Shown piece by piece: positions 18,389 through 26,198 of a stretch of DNA of 64,000 nucleotides. The stretch comes from an uncultured Bacteroidales bacterium. Lineage in GTDB: Bacteria > Bacteroidota > Bacteroidia > Bacteroidales > UBA932. Both the position numbers and the translations under genes were made by a program. Position 1 is the first letter of the stretch. Every line of letters starts with the position of its first letter. The notes beneath the pieces were generated by a model. The model was not told the origin of the DNA, made no database searches, and saw only the letters and a program-made list of their open reading frames with translations. The stretch is from contig ONEX01000003.1 of the NCBI GenBank assembly GCA_900316955.1, forward strand, positions 114,572-178,571. Direction: 5' to 3'.

Positions 18389-19486
18389 TCATTGCGCCTC
18401 CAGGAACGCGATGGAGTCCAGCTCGCTGAACGCCTTGAAATCCGGGGCGTTCTCGAAGCCGTCCCACCCTGCGTAAAAGTGGCCGGGCTTGTCCCACGCG
18501 TTGCGCCAGGTCAGGACGTACGCGATCGGGAAGTCCTTGATGGCGGGATACAGGACGCCCGTCCACCACTCCGGATCGGGAATCCCCTCCAGGCCGGTCT
18601 CGGACAGGCACATCAGCTTGTTGTGGCCGATGGAGAGGGCGTGCACGAAGCCGAGCGACCGGATGATCTCCGCCGCAAACCGTTCGCCGGAAGGCCCGAA
18701 GCCGTCCGGGCCGATGAACTCGTACTGGTCCAGGCCCATCAGGTCGATGACGTCGTCCCCGGGATAGCGTTCCAGATACTCGTCCGCATCGATCCCGCCG
18801 TTGGGCGAATAGCACCAGAGGAGGTTCTTCAAGCCGCGGGTTTCAGTCAGATAGGACCAAGTAGTGCGGAAAAGGGCCTTGTACTCATCGGCCGAGCAAA
18901 GCTTGCTCCCCCACCAGAACCAGCTCTCGCTGCACTCGTGCCAGGGGCGGAAGATGACCGGGGTCTTCCCCAGGCTCACGAGGAAATCCCCCAGGCGCGG
19001 CAGCCACGTATCCATGAACAAATCATGCAGTTCACCGCCTTCCAGCAGGGATTTCACCACCTGGTCGGAAGAGACGTCCCAGGCGTCGCCGCCCGTGAGC
19101 GGATTCCGGGGATGCCAGGAGACGGTGACGACCCCGCCGCGTTCCGCGTGCAGCTTCGCCGCCTTGCGGATCAGGCCGAAATCGACACTGTCGAGGCTAG
19201 CCTTGTCCCCCATTTCGATGCCGCCGAGCTCGACGCCCATCACGGCGGGATACTTCCCCGTCACGGCCTTCACGTCCGAGCGGTCCAGGGGATCGGCCTC
19301 CCAGTCCTCCACCTTCCAGGCGTGCCCGTAGGCAAGGTCGTCCTGGTGGCCGTACAGGATCTTTCCATCCTTCACGCTTTGGCTGAGCTTCGCATGGAGT
19401 TTCTGCGCCGGGGTTTCCACCGGCTTGGGTCCTCCGCAGGAGACGGCGGCGAGGGCCGCGAGTATGATCGGCAAGTATTTCATCAT
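18389..19486 (-). CDS. GH26 beta-mannanase-like lipoprotein
   Basis: Second GH26 enzyme of the locus, 365 residues, without accessory domains. The start at 19486 is supported by an ATGA overlap with the preceding stop (a second Met follows directly). The lipobox 'LAAVSC' gives Cys17. Catalytic motifs: 'LYGHQDDLAYG' (about 45-54), acid/base Glu184 in 'FRPWHECSESWFWWG', nucleophile Glu296 in 'LMCLSETGLEG', and 'MGLDQYEF'. The compact, single-domain layout resembles Bacteroidetes GH26 enzymes that process mannan chains after surface cleavage; cellular side (surface or periplasm) is not determined by sequence. Confidence 0.92.
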   Translation of the reverse strand: MMKYLPIILAALAAVSCGGPKPVETPAQKLHAKLSQSVKDGKILYGHQDDLAYGHAWKVEDWEADPLDRSDVKAVTGKYPAVMGVELGGIEMGDKASLDSVDFGLIRKAAKLHAERGGVVTVSWHPRNPLTGGDAWDVSSDQVVKSLLEGGELHDLFMDTWLPRLGDFLVSLGKTPVIFRPWHECSESWFWWGSKLCSADEYKALFRTTWSYLTETRGLKNLLWCYSPNGGIDADEYLERYPGDDVIDLMGLDQYEFIGPDGFGPSGERFAAEIIRSLGFVHALSIGHNKLMCLSETGLEGIPDPEWWTGVLYPAIKDFPIAYVLTWRNAWDKPGHFYAGWDGFENAPDFKAFSELDSIAFLEAQ

Positions 19487-21027
19487 AGATAGGGTTTCAA
19501 GATAGCGTCCTTGACGCCGGGCGTCGTCCAGGCGGGGACGGCGCGGTCCGCCCCGTCCGACAGGCACATCCAATACAGGGCCGCCATGCCGGCGTCCTTT
19601 GCCTTCTGCGAGAAGTAGCCGGCGAAGCGGATCATCGCCGCGGAATCCTCGTTGGATCCGCCACCCCACTCCCCGATGATCACCGGCACGCCCAGCCGAC
19701 GGACGATGTACTGGTCCAGGTCCGTGAACTGACGGTCGATGTCCGCCTTCTGCGCGTCGAACTTGTCGGCCTCCCAGTAGCTGTGGATCTGCACGGCGAT
19801 GTGGCCGGGGGCTTCCGGAAGAACGAGCTGGGAAAGAGGGTCTTTCAAGTGCGGGTTCCAATTCCCGGCGCCGCTGCAGGCGCCGTATGTGTTCACGACC
19901 AGGTTCCGCGACGTGTTGTTGCCGCCGGTGGCGCGCACGGTCTCCACAAAGGTCCTCGCATAGTTGTTGATGCCCTCATAGGCGGCGGCCGCCACCTCCG
20001 CGTCATAGCGGTCCGGCGAAGCGAAGGTCGCGTAGCACCAGGAATCGTAGGAGTCCAGCATCTCGTTGTAGGACTCGAAAAGAAGTTTGTCACCGTAGTC
20101 CCTGAAGGTCTCGGCGATTTGCTGCCAAAGCGCGGCGTAGCGGTCTTTCGCCGCATCGAACTTGTCCGCCACCAGCCAGGCGGTGCCATTCTTTTTTTCG
20201 CCATGGTCCCCCGTGTCGTGATGGACATTGAGAATACAGTACATGCCCTCGTCGATGACGTAGTCGACGACCTGCCGGACGCGGGCCATCCAGGCGGGAT
20301 CCACGCGGTAGTCCGTGGATTCCAGCCATTTGTCCATGTTCCAGCGGCCTCCATTCACTTCCAGCGTGCCCATATGCGGGTACCAGGTGACAGGGACCCG
20401 GATGGCGTTGAAGCCTGCTTCCTTGAACATATGGATGAGCGCCCGGGTGGTGACGGGCTGGCCCCAGCCGGTCTCATAGGCGGTCGGCGTCCGGTCGGAA
20501 TAGGCCTCGAACCACATATTGGTGACATCCCCGCTGTTGGTATCGAGCGTGTTCCCGAGATTCCAGCCCGCGCCCATATTCTTCACGGCGGAAGCGGCCG
20601 ATTCCCAGCTTCCCGGATCCGGCGCCGGGTCCGGCTCCTTCGTCGAGAAACGGTAAGTGACGGCCGCGGACGCTTTCTGGTCCGATTTGAACCCCCGGAC
20701 CGTCCCGGCCGGCAGGGTGACTGTATACTGCCTGCCCCGCGCCAGGCCCGACACGACGACGGTCAGTGTCGCGCCCGCAGGGCTGGTTTTTTCGATGAAA
20801 GCGCCCCCGTCCACCGAGACGCCTGCCAGGCTGGCGGACGTGCAAAGGATGCTCTGGTCGAAAGTGAAGACGACGGACAAGGAAGAGCCTTCGATCCCGC
20901 CCGTACCGTCAGGCGGGGAGATGGAGACCAGCGCAGGGCCGGGCGTCTCCACCGGGTCCGGCTGCGCGGGCTCTCCACAGGCGAAGGCCAGGAGGGCGAG
21001 GGCAAGAATAATCAGGGCATTCTTCAT
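19483..21027 (-). CDS. GH5 endoglycanase lipoprotein with N-terminal Ig-like domain
   Basis: First gene of the second PUL unit, 514 residues. The start at 21027 (MKNALI) gives a lipobox 'LLAFAC' (Cys17) and lies 5 nt after a promoter element, so longer upstream extensions are rejected. Residues about 33-130 form an Ig-like domain of the bacterial Big_5 kind ('VSISPPDGTGGIEGSSLSVV'). The GH5 barrel has 'GAGWNLGNTLDT', 'VPVTWYPHMG', 'LNVHHDTGDHG', acid/base Glu322 in 'FESYNEMLDS' and nucleophile Glu453 in 'VPVIIGEWGGG'. Likely an endo-beta-mannanase or glucanase acting with the GH26 enzymes. Confidence 0.92.
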   Translation of the reverse strand: MKNALIILALALLAFACGEPAQPDPVETPGPALVSISPPDGTGGIEGSSLSVVFTFDQSILCTSASLAGVSVDGGAFIEKTSPAGATLTVVVSGLARGRQYTVTLPAGTVRGFKSDQKASAAVTYRFSTKEPDPAPDPGSWESAASAVKNMGAGWNLGNTLDTNSGDVTNMWFEAYSDRTPTAYETGWGQPVTTRALIHMFKEAGFNAIRVPVTWYPHMGTLEVNGGRWNMDKWLESTDYRVDPAWMARVRQVVDYVIDEGMYCILNVHHDTGDHGEKKNGTAWLVADKFDAAKDRYAALWQQIAETFRDYGDKLLFESYNEMLDSYDSWCYATFASPDRYDAEVAAAAYEGINNYARTFVETVRATGGNNTSRNLVVNTYGACSGAGNWNPHLKDPLSQLVLPEAPGHIAVQIHSYWEADKFDAQKADIDRQFTDLDQYIVRRLGVPVIIGEWGGGSNEDSAAMIRFAGYFSQKAKDAGMAALYWMCLSDGADRAVPAWTTPGVKDAILKPYL

Positions 21028-21032
21028 CGGTA

Positions 21033-21064
21033 CAAATATAATAAACCTTTCACCTACCAACAAA
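21033..21064 (-). promoter_or_regulatory. Promoter of the GH5/GH26/transporter unit
   Basis: Minus strand: TTTG (21061-21064), 20 nt, TATATTTG (21033-21040), then only 5 nt (TACCG) to the ATG at 21027. The match to the Bacteroidetes consensus is strong, and the distance implies a nearly leaderless transcript. It diverges from the tadA promoter inside the same 84-nt gap. Confidence 0.78.
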
Positions 21065-21099
21065 TGCAATACCGGACAAAACCGATACTATATTTTCAC

Positions 21100-21107
21100 T
21101 ATCTTTG
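21100..21107 (+). promoter_or_regulatory. -7 element (TATCTTTG) upstream of tadA
   Basis: TATCTTTG matches TAnnTTTG and stands 4 nt before the GTG at 21112. No convincing -33 element was seen. It implies transcription starting at or very near the start codon. Confidence 0.55.
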
Positions 21108-21111
21108 CAAC

Positions 21112-21549
21112 GTGGAAAACCAGGACGAGAAATTCATGCGGGAGGCGCTGCGGGAAGCGCAGGCCGCCCTCGCCGCCGGGGAGATTCCCATCGGCGCCGT
21201 CATCGTGTCCCGGGGCCGCGTGATCGGCCGGGGGCACAACATGACCGAGCGGCTCATCGACACGACCGCCCACGCGGAGATGGTGGCCATCACGGCCGCC
21301 ACGGAGGCCATCGGTGGCAAGTATCTGACGGACTGCACCCTGTACGTCACGGTCGAGCCCTGCCCGATGTGCGCCGGCGCCCTGAACTGGGCCCAGGTGG
21401 GCCGCATCGTGTACGGCGCCATCGACCCGCGCCGCGGCTACACCCTCTTCTCTCCTTCCCTCCTCCACCCGCGCACGCAGGTCACGGCCGGCGTCCTGGG
21501 CGAAGAATGCACGGCCCTGATGCAGGATTTCTTCCGTTCCAAACGCTGA
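21112..21549 (+). CDS. tadA: tRNA-specific adenosine deaminase (TadA family)
   Basis: Deaminates the wobble adenosine of tRNA-Arg to inosine; 145 residues from GTG 21112. The family's N-terminal pattern (a short acidic stretch then 'FMREALREAQ') favours the GTG over the internal ATG at 21136. The zinc/catalytic motifs are complete: 'TAHAEMVAI' (His-Ala-Glu) and 'EPCPMCAGAL' (PCxxC), plus the conserved 'GEIPIGAVIV'. A cytosine/guanine deaminase is a less likely alternative. It is followed by two small genes and tRNA-Gln on the same strand. Confidence 0.88.
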   Translation: MENQDEKFMREALREAQAALAAGEIPIGAVIVSRGRVIGRGHNMTERLIDTTAHAEMVAITAATEAIGGKYLTDCTLYVTVEPCPMCAGALNWAQVGRIVYGAIDPRRGYTLFSPSLLHPRTQVTAGVLGEECTALMQDFFRSKR

Positions 21550-21565
21550 TTTAAAAGGTTTTTGC

Positions 21566-21573
21566 TATCTTTG
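21566..21573 (+). promoter_or_regulatory. -7 element (TATCTTTG) upstream of the 76-residue gene
   Basis: TATCTTTG stands 6 nt before the ATG at 21580, in the 30-nt gap after tadA. It suggests the small gene has its own start of transcription, again nearly leaderless. Confidence 0.5.
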
Positions 21574-21579
21574 CAACCG

Positions 21580-21810
21580 ATGGCCAGAAAACGCAAGATC
21601 CCGGGCGTGGACCCCGCCTATCTCGAGAAACAGAAAGCGTCGCTCCTCCGCAAGAACCGCTACGTCCTCTATTTCAACGACAAGGAGATGGAGGCCGTGG
21701 ACGAGTATTGCAACCGATTCAAGGTCCACGCGAAAGCGGCCCTGTTCCGCGAAGCCATCATGACCAAGATCCTCTCCGAACTGGACGAGAACCATCCTAC
21801 CCTTTTCTGA
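21580..21810 (+). CDS. Small basic protein with ribbon-helix-helix-like core
   Basis: 76 residues from the ATG at 21580. The N-terminus is very basic (Arg/Lys-rich, 'MARKRK'), then a predicted strand 'RYVLYF' is followed by two helices ('DKEMEAVDEYCNRF' and 'AALFREAIMTKILSEL'), the layout of MetJ/Arc-type DNA-binding proteins. I do not recognise a named family. It ends 1 nt before the TSCPD gene, so the two are probably co-transcribed. A role as a small transcription factor or nucleic-acid-binding protein is inference. Confidence 0.72.
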   Translation: MARKRKIPGVDPAYLEKQKASLLRKNRYVLYFNDKEMEAVDEYCNRFKVHAKAALFREAIMTKILSELDENHPTLF

Positions 21811-21811
21811 C

Positions 21812-22105
21812 ATGCCTGAAGATATCCAGATCCTGCGCGACGTCACCGTCGACGGCGTCCGCCACATCACGGCCGTTCCCTCGGCCCTCGTCTGTTCCCG
21901 CCAGATCGACTTCGACCTCGTAGACGGGACCATCCGCAACCTCCGCTACACCGCCGGCTGCCACGGCAACCTCCAGGCGCTCGGCGCCCTGCTGGAAGGC
22001 CAGCCCGTGGAATTCGCCCTGGACCGCCTCACCGGCATCAACTGCAAGGGACGCGGCACCTCCTGCTCCGACCAGCTCACGCGCGTGCTGCGGGCCGTAC
22101 TGTAA
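21812..22105 (+). CDS. TSCPD domain-containing protein
   Basis: 97 residues. The segment 'TAGCHGNLQALGALLEG' plus 'GINCKGRGTSCSDQL' matches the small TSCPD-domain family (TIGR03905-like), whose name comes from a TSCPD motif; here the motif reads TSCSD. The domain also occurs at the end of vitamin-B12-dependent ribonucleotide reductases; function of the free-standing form is unknown. Four conserved-looking Cys could bind metal. Co-directional with tadA and 1 nt after the upstream gene. Confidence 0.8.
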   Translation: MPEDIQILRDVTVDGVRHITAVPSALVCSRQIDFDLVDGTIRNLRYTAGCHGNLQALGALLEGQPVEFALDRLTGINCKGRGTSCSDQLTRVLRAVL

Positions 22106-22109
22106 CGGC

Positions 22110-22140
22110 TTGCCACATTGGGAAAATTATACTATCTTTG
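22110..22140 (+). promoter_or_regulatory. Promoter of tRNA-Gln
   Basis: TTG (22110-22112), 20 nt, TATCTTTG (22133-22140), predicting a start near 22146, about 6 nt ahead of the tRNA. Confidence 0.7.
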
Positions 22141-22151
22141 CACCCCGGAAT

Positions 22152-22222
22152 TGAGATGTGGTGTAATGGTAGCACTAGGGATTTTGGTTCCCTCAGTTAG
22201 AGTTCGAATCTCTACATCTCAA
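22152..22222 (+). tRNA. tRNA-Gln (anticodon TTG)
   Basis: A full cloverleaf folds by hand: 7-bp acceptor TGAGATG/CATCTCA, D-arm GTGT/GCAC, anticodon stem AGGGA/TCCCT with loop TTTTGGT (anticodon TTG, reading CAA), and T-stem TAGAG/CTCTA around TTCGAAT. The discriminator base is A. CCA is not encoded; the genome continues CGA. Confidence 0.96.
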
Positions 22223-22261
22223 CGAAATAGGCAGCTGCTTCCTGCAGCTGCCTATTTCGTT
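22221..22261. terminator. 18-bp perfect inverted repeat after tRNA-Gln
   Basis: Arms 22221-22238 and 22244-22261 pair perfectly around a 5-nt loop. The 5' arm begins with the last two bases of the tRNA. There is no long T tract on either side, so it is probably a factor-assisted or processing-linked bidirectional terminator between the tRNA and the convergent DJ-1 gene. Confidence 0.7.
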
Positions 22262-22285
22262 GAAAATACGGCGCAAAGGCGCTTT

Positions 22286-22840
22286 CTACAGCATTAAACC
22301 CGCCTTGACGCGCTGGACGGTTTCTTCGCCTTTCAGTACGCCGAGGATGGCCAGGCCGAAGTTCACGGCGTGGCCGGCGCCGCGGCCGGTGACGAGGCGG
22401 CCGTCCACGACGGCGCTCTCGGGCGTGAAGACGGCGCCCTTGGCGATCATCGGGTCCTGGAAGCCGTCGAAGCAGGTGAAGCGCTTGCCGGCGACGTCGT
22501 CCAGCTGGGCGGCGACGAGGCCGGGCGCGGCACAGATGGCGGCCACTACGCCGCCGGCGGCGTAGCACTTGCGCATGAGCGCCATCAGGGCCTTGTCGGC
22601 CGCGAGGTTCTTGGAGCCGGGCATGCCGCCCGGGAAGATCATGACCGCAGGGCAGTCGTCGTTGAAATCGTCGCGGGTGAGGTCCACGCTCACGGTGATG
22701 CCGTGGGAGCTGGTCACGAACGGGTCCTCGTTGATGGATACGGTCTGGACATCCACTCCTCCGCGGAGGAGGACGTCGCGGGTGGCGATGGCTTCCATGT
22801 CTTCGAAGCCGTCGGCGAGGAAAATGTAAACGCCTTCCAT
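22286..22840 (-). CDS. DJ-1/PfpI family protein
   Basis: 184 residues. Class I glutamine-amidotransferase-like fold with the reactive Cys103 in the elbow 'VAAICAAPGLV' and the conserved Glu in 'DGFEDMEA' (about residue 16). It resembles YajL/DJ-1 proteins, which are linked to oxidative or glyoxal stress and protein repair. It follows the zinc metallopeptidase by 12 nt, suggesting a two-gene stress-related operon. Nothing appears truncated. Confidence 0.9.
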   Translation of the reverse strand: MEGVYIFLADGFEDMEAIATRDVLLRGGVDVQTVSINEDPFVTSSHGITVSVDLTRDDFNDDCPAVMIFPGGMPGSKNLAADKALMALMRKCYAAGGVVAAICAAPGLVAAQLDDVAGKRFTCFDGFQDPMIAKGAVFTPESAVVDGRLVTGRGAGHAVNFGLAILGVLKGEETVQRVKAGLML

Positions 22841-22852
22841 GGGTTTATCTTC

Positions 22853-23527
22853 TTATCTTCTTCTGGCGATGGAAATGTAGTACAAAAGGGTGGCGAGCGA
22901 GCCGATGGCCGCGATCACGTAGGTGTAGGCGGCCCATTTGAGGGCGTCCTGCGCCATGGGCTTGGTCTCGTAGCTCACCACGCCGGCGCTGTCCAGCCAC
23001 TGGACGGCGCGGGCGCTGGCGTTGACCTCCACCGGGAGGGTGATGAAGCTGAACGCCGTCGTGAGGGCGAACATGCCGATGGCGATCCACAGCAGGGACG
23101 GGAAAGCCTGGTAAAAGATGAGGCCGGCCAGGAGGACCCAGGAGATCCAGCTGTTGGTGAAAGTAAGCACAGGGACCATCGCGGTGCGCAGCTTCAGGGG
23201 GCCGTAGCCCACCGCGTGCTGGACGACGTGGCCGCACTCGTGCGCGGCGACGGCGGCCGCGGCGACGTTGCGTCCGTAATAGACGTCGTGGCTCAGGTTC
23301 ACGGTCTTGGTCTGGGGGTTGTAGTGGTCCGTGAGGGTTCCTTCGATGGAGACGATGTTCACGTCGTGGATGCCGTGGGCCTGCAGCATCCGCTGGGCCA
23401 CCTCGGCGCCGCTGAGGCCCGTCGGGACCTCGGAATATTTCTCGAAACGGCCCTTCAGCCGGGCCTGGATGATCATCGAAAGGACCATCACCGCGATCAT
23501 CACGATCCAAATCATCGAACTGGTCAT
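22853..23527 (-). CDS. Membrane zinc metallopeptidase (YugP-like)
   Basis: 224 residues with an N-terminal membrane helix (about 4-20), the zinc motif 'HECGH' (His96-Glu97-x-x-His100), and two or three later hydrophobic helices (about 117-160 and 195-215). This is the layout of the neutral zinc metallopeptidase family typified by B. subtilis YugP, substrate unknown. It is the first gene of the pair with the DJ-1 protein. A -7 element lies 18 nt upstream of its start. Confidence 0.9.
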   Translation of the reverse strand: MTSSMIWIVMIAVMVLSMIIQARLKGRFEKYSEVPTGLSGAEVAQRMLQAHGIHDVNIVSIEGTLTDHYNPQTKTVNLSHDVYYGRNVAAAAVAAHECGHVVQHAVGYGPLKLRTAMVPVLTFTNSWISWVLLAGLIFYQAFPSLLWIAIGMFALTTAFSFITLPVEVNASARAVQWLDSAGVVSYETKPMAQDALKWAAYTYVIAAIGSLATLLYYISIARRR

Positions 23528-23545
23528 AGCGCGCGCTCTTTTTTA

Positions 23546-23553
23546 CAAAAATA
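23546..23553 (-). promoter_or_regulatory. -7 element (TATTTTTG) for the metallopeptidase operon
   Basis: Minus-strand TATTTTTG 18 nt before the ATG at 23527; no clear -33 element. Confidence 0.5.
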
Positions 23554-23587
23554 CACATTTTTGTGAGATTATGTCGGCCGTTATTGC

Positions 23588-23595
23588 TAAATTTG
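23588..23595 (+). promoter_or_regulatory. -7 element (TAAATTTG) for alr
   Basis: TAAATTTG 20 nt before the ATG at 23616. It lies downstream of the alternative ATG at 23571, which supports the later start for alr. Confidence 0.5.
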
Positions 23596-23615
23596 CCCGG
23601 CAATTGACTGAAAGC

Positions 23616-24719
23616 ATGATGCGAGAGGATGATTTTTCCCGGCTGGAGCTTGACCTGCGGGGGTGCGTGGGCAACTACCGCTATTTCCGTTCCCTGCTGG
23701 AACCGTCGACGAAACTGCTGGTTCTCGTCAAGGCGAACGCGTACGGCCACGGCGCCGTGGAGTTCGCCGCGATGATGCAGCGGGCGGGCGCCGACTACCT
23801 CGCAGTCGCCTACCCGGTCGAAGGCCTGGAACTCCGCCAGAACGGTATCAGCCTCCCCATCATCGTCCTCACCGCCGGCACGGACTTCTACCCGGAAATC
23901 GTCCAGACCCGGATGGAGCCCAGCATCCCCAACCTCGAATCCCTCGACGCCTTCTGCACGTACCTGATCAGCCAGGGCCTGCGCGATTATCCGATCCACA
24001 TCAAGCTGGACACCGGCATGCACCGCCTGGGCTTCATGACCTCGGAGATTCCCGCCCTCGTCGAGTACCTCAACGCGCATCCCGAAGTGAAGGTCAAGTC
24101 GATGTTCTCGCACCTCTGCGTGGCGGAGGACCCGGAGCAGGACAGCTTCACCCAGGCCCAGTTCGACCTCTTCGAGCGGAACTCGCAAACCATCATCGAC
24201 GGGATCGGGTACCGGCCCATGCGCCACATCCTCAACTCCGCCGGCATCGAGCGTTTCCCGGAGCACCAGTACGACATGGTACGCCTGGGCATTGGCATCT
24301 ACGGCATCAGCGCCCTTCCGGGCGTCCAGCTCGCCCCCGTCGCTTCCCTCAAGTGCAAGGTCCTGCAGATCAAGCACCTGCGCTCCGGCGACACCGTCGG
24401 CTACGGCCGCTGGGGCAAGGCCTCCGCGGGCACCGTCATCGCCACCATCCCCGTGGGCTACGCCGACGGCATCGACCGTCACCTCGGCCGCGGCAAGGCC
24501 TCCTTCTCGGTGAACGGCCACCGCGCCCCCACCATCGGCAACATCTGCATGGACATGTGCATGCTGGACGTCACCGGCATCGACGTGAAAGTCGGCGACA
24601 CCGTCACCGTCTTCGGCGCGGACCCCACCGTCACCGAACTCGCGGACATCCTGGGGACCATCCCCTACGAGATCCTCGCCTCGATCCCCCGCCGCATCGA
24701 GCGGATCGTCATCCGATAA
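23616..24719 (+). CDS. alr: Alanine racemase
   Basis: PLP enzyme interconverting L- and D-alanine for peptidoglycan, 367 residues from 23616. With this start the PLP lysine is Lys39 in 'LVLVKANAYGHG', exactly the classical position, and the second catalytic residue is Tyr282 in 'IPVGYADG'. 'GNICMDMCMLDVT' and 'YEILASIPRR' complete the C-terminal domain. An in-frame ATG at 23571 is possible but precedes the -7 element. The gene stands alone and ends just before a shared terminator. Confidence 0.93.
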   Translation: MMREDDFSRLELDLRGCVGNYRYFRSLLEPSTKLLVLVKANAYGHGAVEFAAMMQRAGADYLAVAYPVEGLELRQNGISLPIIVLTAGTDFYPEIVQTRMEPSIPNLESLDAFCTYLISQGLRDYPIHIKLDTGMHRLGFMTSEIPALVEYLNAHPEVKVKSMFSHLCVAEDPEQDSFTQAQFDLFERNSQTIIDGIGYRPMRHILNSAGIERFPEHQYDMVRLGIGIYGISALPGVQLAPVASLKCKVLQIKHLRSGDTVGYGRWGKASAGTVIATIPVGYADGIDRHLGRGKASFSVNGHRAPTIGNICMDMCMLDVTGIDVKVGDTVTVFGADPTVTELADILGTIPYEILASIPRRIERIVIR

Positions 24720-24722
24720 AAA

Positions 24723-24743
24723 AGGCGCCCGGACGGGGCGCCT
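24723..24743. terminator. Convergent terminator between alr and the thioredoxin-like gene
   Basis: GC-rich 8-bp stem (24723-24730 / 24736-24743). On the minus strand it is followed by a T run, making it a canonical terminator for the lon-ung-coaD-thioredoxin operon; it may also stop alr. Confidence 0.8.
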
Positions 24744-24749
24744 GTTCGT

Positions 24750-26198
24750 TTACAACTCCAGATACTTGTGCTGCACGACCCCGCCGGGGCCGAGCTGCAT
24801 CACGTACGGGAGGCCGGAAAGGTCGAAGGTGTCCAGGAGGAGACGGGCTTCGTCGGGATGGTCCGCAAAGAGCCTGTCCATGTTCACGAGGAGGACCTTG
24901 GCCTTGGCGTCGGCCAGGGCGCGGGCGGCCGCGAGGGTTTCCTCGCAGCGGCCGCAGCCGTTCGTGTAGAAGACCAGGTAATCGGCCTTCAGGAGAGAGA
25001 AAACACCGTCTTTGGCAGCCTTGCGGAAGAGGCAGGGCTTGCGCAGGAGGGTGCCGTGGACCTTCAGGTCCGGGGCTGCCGACCCGACCGGCGTACGGTC
25101 CAGCAGTTCCTTCATCATCTCGGCCATCGACACGACCTGGGAAGCGTCCTCGTCCTTGTTCCAGACATCGGGGACCCCCAGGATGTACTTGTCGATGAAC
25201 AGGCGGGTTCCTTCCTTGTAGGTTTCCCCCGTCTGCGAGGAAAGCCAGTACAGCAGGTCGCCTTCCATGTGCCGGTAGGAATCCGCGTCGCCCTCGCCGT
25301 ACGTGCGTTCCGCCACGTAGGCGGCGACGTCCAGGACGTCTTCCGGCTTCAGGTCGTCCCCATAACCTGCGAACACTTTCTCATAGAGGGCCGTTCCTTC
25401 CTGGGTGCCATAGACATAGCCTTCCTTGCCGGATAAGCGTTCCGTGAGCATCCGGAGGGCCGGCGTGTCCAGGCCGCGGCCGACGACGGTGCCGTCCGGG
25501 CCGATGAGGAACATCCGGGGCGTCTGGAGGACGCCGTACTTCCGCTGGAAATCGGATTCCAGGTCCGGATCCCAGACGTGCACCATGCCGGGGACGTTCA
25601 GGGACGTAGTCCGGTAGCGGGCCCATTCCTCCTCCTTGTCCCCCGTGTAGAAGGCGACCGCCTTCAGCGGGAACGCCGTCTCTTTCAGGAGACTGCACAG
25701 GCGCGGCGTCTCGATCCGGCAGGTCGAGCAGGACGTATCGTAGAAGTACAGGACCGTGTACTCCCCTTTCACGGGCAGCGTGACCGCCTCGCCAGCGTCG
25801 TCCCGGGCCACCAGGACCGGCGCTTCCGCGCCCAGCTGCGCCTGGCGGTTGAACTCTGCGAACACCTTGGCGTTCAGCAGGTCCATATCGTCCTTCATCG
25901 CCACCTTGCCCGGGATGAACCAGGTGTCGGCGATGTGGACGGCGACGCCTTCGTCGCCCATGATCTTGGAATTCAGGTAATGGTCGTAGATCTTCAGCGC
26001 GACGAACTGCCGCGTGAGGGAATCCTGGCAGGATTCGATGAGGAAGTCGCATTCGGCGTTCTGCACGGGGATCGGATCCCCCGCCAGGGCGGCGAAATAC
26101 TCGTCCAGCTTGGCGCCGAGGGCTGCGAAGCGGTCCTCCTGCGCCTGGAGCGAGAAGGCCAGGAATACGGCCAGGAGGGCCGTCAGGAGCCGTTTCAT
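24750..26198 (-). CDS. Exported protein with two thioredoxin-like domains
   Basis: 482 residues with a signal peptide (cleavage near LQAQ). The first redox motif CSTC (157-160, in 'YFYDTSCSTCRIETP') sits in a TlpA/AhpC-like domain with 'TPRMFLIGPDG'; an alpha-helical middle (about 265-370, DUF5106-like) leads to a second motif CGRC (415-418) near the C-terminus. It probably reduces disulfides in the periplasm. It is the last gene of an operon with coaD, ung and lon, overlapping the coaD stop as ATGA. The link with those cytoplasmic genes is unexplained. Confidence 0.78.
   Translation of the reverse strand: MKRLLTALLAVFLAFSLQAQEDRFAALGAKLDEYFAALAGDPIPVQNAECDFLIESCQDSLTRQFVALKIYDHYLNSKIMGDEGVAVHIADTWFIPGKVAMKDDMDLLNAKVFAEFNRQAQLGAEAPVLVARDDAGEAVTLPVKGEYTVLYFYDTSCSTCRIETPRLCSLLKETAFPLKAVAFYTGDKEEEWARYRTTSLNVPGMVHVWDPDLESDFQRKYGVLQTPRMFLIGPDGTVVGRGLDTPALRMLTERLSGKEGYVYGTQEGTALYEKVFAGYGDDLKPEDVLDVAAYVAERTYGEGDADSYRHMEGDLLYWLSSQTGETYKEGTRLFIDKYILGVPDVWNKDEDASQVVSMAEMMKELLDRTPVGSAAPDLKVHGTLLRKPCLFRKAAKDGVFSLLKADYLVFYTNGCGRCEETLAAARALADAKAKVLLVNMDRLFADHPDEARLLLDTFDLSGLPYVMQLGPGGVVQHKYLEL

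Noticed and set aside
12488-19486. Duplication giving the two GH26 genes
   Set aside because: Domain layout and sequence around the catalytic motifs differ strongly, so they are distinct family members and not a recent tandem copy.
22221-22261. Attachment site of an integrated element at tRNA-Gln
   Set aside because: No integrase, phage gene or direct repeat of the tRNA end was seen on either side; the hairpin is better explained as a terminator or processing signal.
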